This document shows, piece by piece, positions 33,500 to 39,164 of a stretch of DNA of 39,164 bases (position 1 is its first letter; every line of letters starts with the position of its first letter). The notes beneath the pieces were generated by a model. The model was not told where the DNA came from and did not search any database. It saw nothing but the letters and a program-made list of their open reading frames with translations. The position numbers were made by a program, and so were the translations under genes. Origin of the DNA: Rhizophagus sp. LPA8_4_AMF (taxonomy: Eukaryota > Glomeromycota > Glomeromycetes > Glomerales > Glomeraceae); NCBI GenBank assembly GCA_021464525.1, contig JADRCO010000286.1, positions 1-39,164 of the forward strand, in the 5' to 3' direction.

Positions 33500-34160
33500 C
33501 CACGTGATTTCGGTCGACGTGATCAACTCCCCCAGCGTCACCATCAAAAAAGCTCGGCACGTGACCATAATATGGAGCCTGAGTTTTGATTGGCTTTATT
33601 TTGTGTAATATTTTACTTTGATTTTTCGCGAATGACGATTTTTCAATAAAAAAAAGTCAAAGGAAACTTTAAAATAACTTAACCATTTTTATAGTAAAAA
33701 TAACATATTAATATTTAAAATAACTTTATTTGCACTTTATTGAAATTTTTTTATATTAAATTCTATATAGAAAAAAATAAATAAAAACACTTATAAACTT
33801 TATCAAAGTTTATACAAATACTTCCATAATCTCAGCTTGCTAAAAAGACTTACTTATATGTAAAATTTATGATAAATAAATAATAAAAAAAAGATAAAAG
33901 GACAGAATTTTTAAAAAATAACATAAATAACATGCTTATAATAAATTATCTACCAGAAGAAAATATGAGAATAAAAATAAAAGGGTAAATGTTCCTATAA
34001 AAAAATAATATTAAAACATTAAATATTTTGACCGTACGCGCAAGCAAAAATATTTATACTGATTGCCACACTAATTGCACAGCCACATCACAGATCACGT
34101 GCCCGAGATTTTTTGATGGTGACGCTAGGGAAGATCGACGTGATCGTTGTAATCATGTGG
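33500..34160. repeat. Inverted repeat pair, ~68 bp arms ending in CACGTG
   Basis: 33500-33566 and 34093-34160 are inverted copies. Shared text in the second orientation: (G/A)TCACGTGCC, TTTTTTGATGGTGACGCT, GGG.AG, ATCACGT-like and AAT CA(C/T)GTGG. Similarity stops at the arm edges. The ~525 bp between them is AT-rich without a gene. It could be a foldback (MITE-like) element or regulatory sites upstream of the BTB gene. CACGTG also forms the palindrome at 3961-3978. Confidence 0.75.
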
Positions 34161-34327
34161 TGAGTTACAAATGTTGTATAACTATTAAATTTGCCGATTT
34201 TGGATCAAAAAAATTGAACGTGATGGGCCGCAGGGGTTTGTACCACTACTTTTGCATGAATAACACAAAAACGGGACGATACCCCTTTTTTGTTCAAAAC
34301 CCTTTATTTTTTTAAAATTTTAAAAAA

Positions 34328-35840
34328 ATGACTTCAATATTTCATTCTGGACTTTCAAAAGATTTTTCTTTATTATTAAATAATGCGGATGATTTTAACG
34401 TTATTATTCAAGTAGGAGAAAATAACAATACAAGAGAATTTAGAGTACATTCAGTTATTTTACGAGCTCGTTCTCCATATTTTAAAAGTGCACTTTCAAA
34501 CGAATGGATTACAAAAAGGAATGATATGATTGTGTTTAATAAACCAAATATTACTCCATTAATTTTTGATATGGTCTTAAAGTAAGCTAATAATTTTATA
34601 ATTTTAATTTAAATAAATTGTAATTATAATTCAAAATTGTTCACATTTTTTATTAAGGTATATTTATACAGGTGAACTTAACTTGAATAAGTATTCAGGT
34701 GAAAATATTCTTGAGCTTCTAATTGCATCTGATGAATTAATCCTTGAAGAATTATTTGAACATATTCAAGATTATTTAATTAATAATCAAACGTCCTGGA
34801 TTCAAGAAAATTTTGTTCTCGTCCTTCATACTGTATTTAAACTTGCTAGCTGTAAGAGATTACAAGATTATTGCCTTGAAACTATTTGTACAGATCCACG
34901 ACCATTTATTAGTTCAAAAAACTTCTCCTCATTAGATAAAGACATTCTCTATGGTTTACTTAAACGGGATGATATGCAAATTGATGAAGTTAGTGTTTGG
35001 GATAGTTTAATTAAATGGGGTATTGAACAAACTCCTGGTTTGGGTAGTAAAAATAATGATAGAACCAAATGGAATAATATAAATTATGAAGCATTAAAGA
35101 AAACTTTAAATCAATTTATTCCTCTTATTAGGTTTGTAGAAATTTCTTCTGCTGAATATTTTGATAAAGTTCGACCTTATAAAGCTATTATTCCTAATCA
35201 TATTTATGAAGAAATTGAAGAATTTTATTTTAAAGGTACCTTACCAAAAACTTTTACTTTACCACCAAGAGTTGGAAAAATTCGGATTGAATCAGATATT
35301 ATTAAACCAATACTTATTCCTACAATTATTAATTGGATTAATAAAAGAGAAGCAAATTCTTTTCTTAATAAAAATGATTCATCATATAAATTTAATCTTA
35401 TTTATAGAGGTAGTAGAGATGGAATTGATTCTAATTTATTTAGAAATAGATGTAAAACACAAGAACCAATTTTAGTTTTAGTTAAATGTCAAAATTTAAA
35501 AAAAATATTTGGTGGTTATACTCCAGTTGGATTTTATAGATATTTATCAAATAGTTGGAATAATAATTATTATATTTATTCAACTGATAGTTTTATTTTT
35601 TCTTTTGAAGATAATGATGATAATCAAAATATGAAAATAAGTCGTGTAACATCACATAATTATGCTATTTATAATAATTTTTATGATGGTTATGGATTTA
35701 GTTTTGGAAGTGGTGATTTATATATGGAAGAAGAGAGTTTATGTGTTGATAATAGTGGTGGTTATTATGAACATAATTTAAATAGTTATGGTACTTATAC
35801 AATTGAAGAGATTGAAGCTTTTAGAGTAGTAAAACAATAA
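34328..35840 (+). CDS. BTB-BACK-TLDc domain protein, 478 aa, two exons
   Basis: Exon 1 is 34328-34581, the intron 34582-34657 (76 nt, phase 2) and exon 2 34658-35840. The exons total 1437 nt without a stop. The BTB domain (residues ~15-125) is clear: FNVIIQVGENNNTREFRVHS, VILRARSPYFKSALSNEW, then across the splice LKYIYTGELNLNK. A BACK-like helical part (~130-235) has LLKRDDMQIDEVSVWDSLIK. The C-terminal ~170 residues are a TLDc domain: INWINKREANSF, YKFNLIYRGSRDGID, CKTQEPILVLVKC, FGGYTPVGF, YSTDSFIFSFED, GYGFSFGSGDLYME and TIEEIEAFRVVKQ. In intact relatives this set acts as Cullin-3 adaptor-like or stress-related proteins, a family strongly expanded in these fungi. The length and all three domains are normal. 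It starts at the first in-frame ATG. Several dead BTB fragments lie elsewhere in the window. Confidence 0.92.
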
Positions 35841-36503
35841 ATTATCAAATAAAGAAAAATTATAAAGGTTATTTAAGATTAACTTTGAAAATGTTTCATG
35901 TAGAAAATTGATCTCCGAAAATACCCAATACTGTAAATTCATATTTCATAATTATCCTATGAAATAATAAAAATTTAATGCAAACGGTGTAATAAATTTA
36001 TTCAAAGTAATAATAAATGTTTGTCATGTGATGGAAATTTATCTGTCAATCGGAATATCGGATTATAGTCTTCATGATATTAATTTTAAGTTATACAATT
36101 TTTATCAGCAAGAAATAATTTAGTGTATTAGTTTAGGTACAATTACAATATATCGTAAGATTAATAACGGTTAATAAATTTCTTGCTTACCCACTGCATT
36201 ATTTAATGAAATTTTGATATGCAGTACTTATCATTATTTTTTAAGGGTGTGACATAACCGCAAACTAAACATATATCCGCAGCAATATATACTTAATTGC
36301 ATCTGATGAACTACTAAAGGTTATTTGAATGAGAAACAAACAATAACAGAATTTTATTATCATCCTTAAAATAAAATGCATCATAATTATATTTTTTTTT
36401 TGCAACGTATTTATTTGATTAGTAATATTTTATCTATAGTATTAAGAACGAGTTTTACATCAATATATTTTCTAATCATTTTTATTTATTCTTTAATACA
36501 ATT
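35841..36503. other. Gene-free spacer
   Basis: 3' flank of the BTB-TLDc gene (AATAAA-like words near 35847 could serve as its polyadenylation signal). AT-rich, with no gene or repeat recognised until 36504. Confidence 0.5.
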
Positions 36504-36536
36504 GAAAGACCAACTCTCCTTTATATAATACTCACA
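36504..36536. repeat. Short dispersed motif, also at 2771-2800
   Basis: GAAAGACCAACTCTCCTTTA then ATACTCACA matches AAAAGACCAACTCCCCTTAT then GTACTTACA at 2771-2800 with a few changes. It sits next to the TTTTGTAGG/CCTACAAAA repeat family at both sites, so it may be part of the same decayed element. Confidence 0.5.
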
Positions 36537-36651
36537 ATAAGTCCGGGTTCGTTCAAGTCACCAAGAATTGACGTTCTATAATAAAAAGGAAGCTCAACGC
36601 CCTATTAAAAAATGGAAGTCCTGAAAAAAATAAATTTCCGCAGAAAAGTTC

Positions 36652-36657
36652 AAAAAA
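36652..36657 (-). terminator. RNA polymerase III terminator of the tRNA gene
   Basis: On the minus strand a run of six T starts seven bases after the tRNA 3' end, the usual Pol III stop signal. Confidence 0.75.
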
Positions 36658-36663
36658 TTTTTC

Positions 36664-36746
36664 TCTCAGTCGGGGAATTGAACCCCGGTCCCCCGCGTGC
36701 TGGATACCCTGACAGGCGGGAATACTAACCACTATACTAACTGAGA
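36664..36746 (-). tRNA. tRNA-Asp(GTC) with 12-nt intron
   Basis: Minus-strand cloverleaf: acceptor TCTCAGT/ACTGAGA (7 bp), D-arm GTATAGTGGTTAGTAT (A box), anticodon stem CCCGC/GCGGG with loop CTGTCA...C, anticodon GTC (36711-36713), and T-arm CGGGG-TTCAATT-CCCCG (B box). A 12-nt intron (36698-36709, GGGTATCCAGCA) follows base 37, the normal place for a tRNA intron. Mature length is 71 nt without CCA. It reads GAC/GAU codons in the cytosol. Stems are perfectly paired and a Pol III terminator follows, so it looks functional. Confidence 0.93.
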
Positions 36747-36789
36747 CTTGATTGTTGTAAATCCTCAAAATTTTGAATACTTATTTATA

Positions 36790-37175
36790 TTATTTTTAGT
36801 AATCCGGTTGGCCACCCTATAAAAAGAAAAGAAGAACTGACACGACCTAAAAAAGAAATCCAAACTGTTCTACAAAAAGAAAGAGGAGTCCACACATCCT
36901 ACAAGAAAGAAATCAAACCACCCTACAAAAAAGAGAAATAAGTTTTCAATGCAAACACTGCAAAAAAAATAGTGGTTTACTAATTTTTTTTTATTTAAAT
37001 AGAGGGCCAATTATGCTCTGAACCTGACCTTAAGTTATTGATCCGTTCATTACCTATTTGGCCAATAATTTCGGATCCGTTACGACAAAATTCAGAACCC
37101 CGAAATGTCCTACAAAAAAAGAGTCCTTGGTATCCTACAATAAAAGTTGACCTAAAAAAAAAGCAACTGAATGTA
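36790..37175. repeat. Short-period CCTACAAAAAAGAAA repeat region
   Basis: 36800-36935 has four imperfect units of ~28 bp (ACCTAAAAAAGAAATCCAA, TTCTACAAAAAGAAAGAGG, TCCTACAAGAAAGAAATC, CCCTACAAAAAAGAGAAAT). Two further pieces at 37105-37170 read TCCTACAAAAAAAGAGTCC and TCCTACAATAAAAGTTGACC. Complementary copies lie at 2425-2560. Between the two groups GGATCCGTT-like words repeat (37040-37085). No gene is seen. Confidence 0.65.
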
Positions 37176-37179
37176 CTGA

Positions 37180-37465
37180 AAAATTATCTTACCAAAATAA
37201 ATAAATAAATAAATAGGTAAATTTTTTAAAAAAAGGGGAAGAAAAAACAATGAGGTAGAATAAAAAAATAATTTTTAAAAAAACAAAAAATTTAAAGGGG
37301 AACGAAGTGGAAATAAAAAAAAATAGTTTTTTTTTTATAAAAATGAGTGGTTAAGCAAAAGGCAAAGCAAAATAACAAAGAAAAAAGCTAAATCAAATCA
37401 AAGTCAATCTTGTTCTAACATAAAACAATAAATAATCACGAGTTTACATGTGTATAAATTCCGTA
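37180..37465. repeat. Purine-rich block, second copy, with ATTCCGTAT
   Basis: 37180-37390 matches the 3640-3950 block in type (AAAAGGGGAAGAAAA, AAAGGGGAACGAAGTGGAAATAA, AAAATGAGTGG) and is followed at ~37457 by AAATTCCGTATATGAAAT, as the left copy is by AAATTCCGTATAAATT. Same orientation as the left copy, ~33.5 kb away. Confidence 0.6.
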
Positions 37466-38581
37466 TATGAAATTGTAAAATGAAAATAGTGATTAATTTA
37501 GTTATTTAACCATGTATTTTGTTTAATTATATTCACTATTTTTTAAAAAGATTATCTGAATCAACCCAATTTATTTCAAGAATGATATTATTAACAATAT
37601 TTTGAATATTTTTTTAAAAATTAAATCATACAGAATTCGATTAAAACAAAAAATGAGAAATCAAGAAAACTCCTATAGTGATTATTGCATCACGAAAGTT
37701 TTCCATTTAAAAGCTAAATTATTTTAATAAGCAAAAAAATAAGCAAGTGATATGTAAGTAATTTTGAATTGTTATTAATAACTTATTGGTACCTCTATAA
37801 AAAGATAGATTTTATTCATTAAATATTGATTTCACATTTAATTTAATAATTCGGTTTAAAATAAAAATGATGTGCCTTTAAATTAAATATTAATAAAAAA
37901 AAAAACAATTTATGCAAATTTACAAATTTCAATGTATAAATAAATTTGCAGCTATCCATAAATAGTCACGTAACATTAATTATCTTCAAGATAAAAATGT
38001 TTTGCAAGTATTACAAAGCAATGCAAGATAAGGATTATAAATCATATATTTACTGATAAATTTAAACTAGAGTGAAATTAAGTATCAAAGTTGGGAATTA
38101 TTAAAGAATACGAATCTACTTTAGAAAGGTTATATAGTTATTTTAGTAGATATAATCGATTGAGAAGTTACATGATCCTAGACTTGCCATATTGAAATTA
38201 GTTTAACACAATTTCTGTCATTATCACAAACCATCTCCAATTTGCATCAAACACTAAATTCCATTATATCATTTTTACAGATATTCTTGTCAATGACGAA
38301 GGAGCTTATAATTAGCGAAAAAATTTTTATTAGATCTAAACTTTATTCTAGTACCAAATTTTTGGCCACCCTTTTTGATTTCTTATAATGATTAATCAAA
38401 GCATTTTAAGGAGATTTTATTATGATATATGAATGCATTATCATTTAAATTTCACAATTCTAGCAATTCAAACAATGCTTATTGGGATGATAATAAATAG
38501 AAAACACTTACTTGTATTTCATTTTTAATGCGAATTTTTGATGCACAACATTATCTTTAACTCAAACTTTAATTAATCAGT
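37466..38581. other. No recognisable gene
   Basis: AT-rich spacer with no coding signal on either strand and no clear repeat. Confidence 0.5.
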
Positions 38582-38775
38582 ATGGCGAACATTATTGGAG
38601 TATTTTATGGTAACCAAAAAACTGGTCAAGATGGCAACATTTATGTACCAATAATTGATAAATTAAAAATGAATGGATAGTTGTGCGAAAATTAGCTGAT
38701 TATACAAAGATGGAAGGAGTAGTTGTAAATCTCATTAAGGAGGAAAAAAAGATGGTAAAGATAACAATACAATGA
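38582..38775 (+). pseudogene. Small frameshifted coding remnant, family unknown
   Basis: MANIIGVFYGNQKTGQDGNI then VPIIDKLKMN to a stop at 38678-38680. In the next frame, directly abutting, EWIVVRKLADYTKMEGVVVN and LIKEEKKMVK run to a stop at 38773-38775. The two halves read as one ~64-residue polypeptide broken by a single-base change near 38670. I do not recognise the family. The piece is too short to judge function. Confidence 0.4.
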
Positions 38776-39164
38776 ATGTGTTTCACCAACCAACTTCTAT
38801 AAAAAGATAAGGAGGCTGAAAGCAATTCAACAAAAATGAGGATTTTTAAGGATTGATGGACTGGAAGACAATATTTGGAATGGGAAACTGAAAAAAGAAA
38901 GTAAATTAATTAGTAAGAAAATCACCTCCAAGAATTGAACTTGGACACAGAAATTTGTGGAACCAACGGTGATGAATATTGTTGAGTTGATAAGTTATTA
39001 AGGAAAGAACTCAACAAAGGAATGAAATAAAGGGTATCACATGTGAAAAATAAAATCACATGAGATAGATCATATGATCAAGAAAGATAAAATTTTACAA
39101 GACAAAGGATCTCTCTGACACCAATTAGCATAGTGCAATGCTTCATGGGCGATGCAAACGATCC
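38776..39164. other. No supported gene; weak tRNA-like hairpin
   Basis: 38920-38976 on the minus strand has a T-arm-like CCAAG-TTCAATT-CTTGG followed by AGGTGAT, which pairs with ATCACC 47-53 nt upstream, but no proper D-arm or anticodon loop. It could be a decayed tRNA-derived repeat. Composition is slightly less AT-rich than the rest of the right end. Confidence 0.35.

Noticed and set aside
34028..34315. 95-codon open frame upstream of the BTB-TLDc gene
   Set aside because: Starts at TTG, crosses the CACGTG-ended inverted repeat and has no recognised family; probably accidental.
39112..39140. Minus-strand TTGGTGTCAGAGAGATCC resembles an LTR-retrotransposon primer-binding site
   Set aside because: It differs from the usual Met-tRNA complement, no LTR end or gag-like frame is visible, and the window stops here.

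Overview
The window looks like nuclear DNA of an arbuscular mycorrhizal fungus (Glomeromycotina, most like Rhizophagus). The reasons are the extreme AT content, short 60-100 nt GT-AG introns, and the protein families present: kinases with Cys-x-x-Cys N-termini, BTB-BACK-TLDc proteins, a bZIP factor, and many decayed copies of expanded families. This is judged from sequence character and family knowledge; no database search was run. There is no operon structure, rRNA, CRISPR array or plasmid signature.

Layout: 1-694 is the 5' part of a protein kinase gene (minus), cut by the window edge. 695-5450 is gene-poor and repeat-rich: a purine/pyrimidine-rich repeat family, CACGTG palindromes, a decayed BTB gene and a ~300 bp direct duplication. 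6372-7813 is an intact three-exon orphan gene of 433 aa (minus). 8598-11470 is a broken gene of a large glomeromycete-type family with a RING-like C-terminus. 12.4-15.65 kb holds BTB(-SPRY) fragments in both orientations, produced by inverted and direct segmental duplication. 16.15-17.5 kb is a dead PPR-type gene. 17.6-21.6 kb holds a dead bromodomain plus PD-(D/E)XK-nuclease gene whose 3' end was duplicated in tandem; one copy was then split by a ~1 kb hAT-like element with an 8-bp target duplication. 23.4 kb is a dead roadblock-type dynein light chain gene. 25.7-26.4 kb is an intact two-exon bZIP factor. 27.1-30.25 kb carries low-complexity repeats, a Tc1/mariner-type transposase fragment and a ~230 bp tandem repeat. 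30.46-32.99 kb is an intact multi-exon zinc-motif/kinase gene, followed by inverted CACGTG-ended repeats and an intact BTB-BACK-TLDc gene (34.3-35.8 kb). 36.7 kb is a tRNA-Asp(GTC) gene with a 12-nt intron. The right end repeats the purine-rich family of the left end and has no clear gene.

Intact-looking loci are therefore few: the partial kinase, the orphan, the bZIP gene, the kinase, the BTB-TLDc gene and the tRNA. They read as independent genes. The kinase and BTB-TLDc families are thought to act in signalling and ubiquitin-ligase adaptor or stress roles. The most informative parts are the bromodomain-nuclease architecture, the datable order of duplication then hAT insertion, and the BTB rearrangement. 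Exon borders were read by eye.
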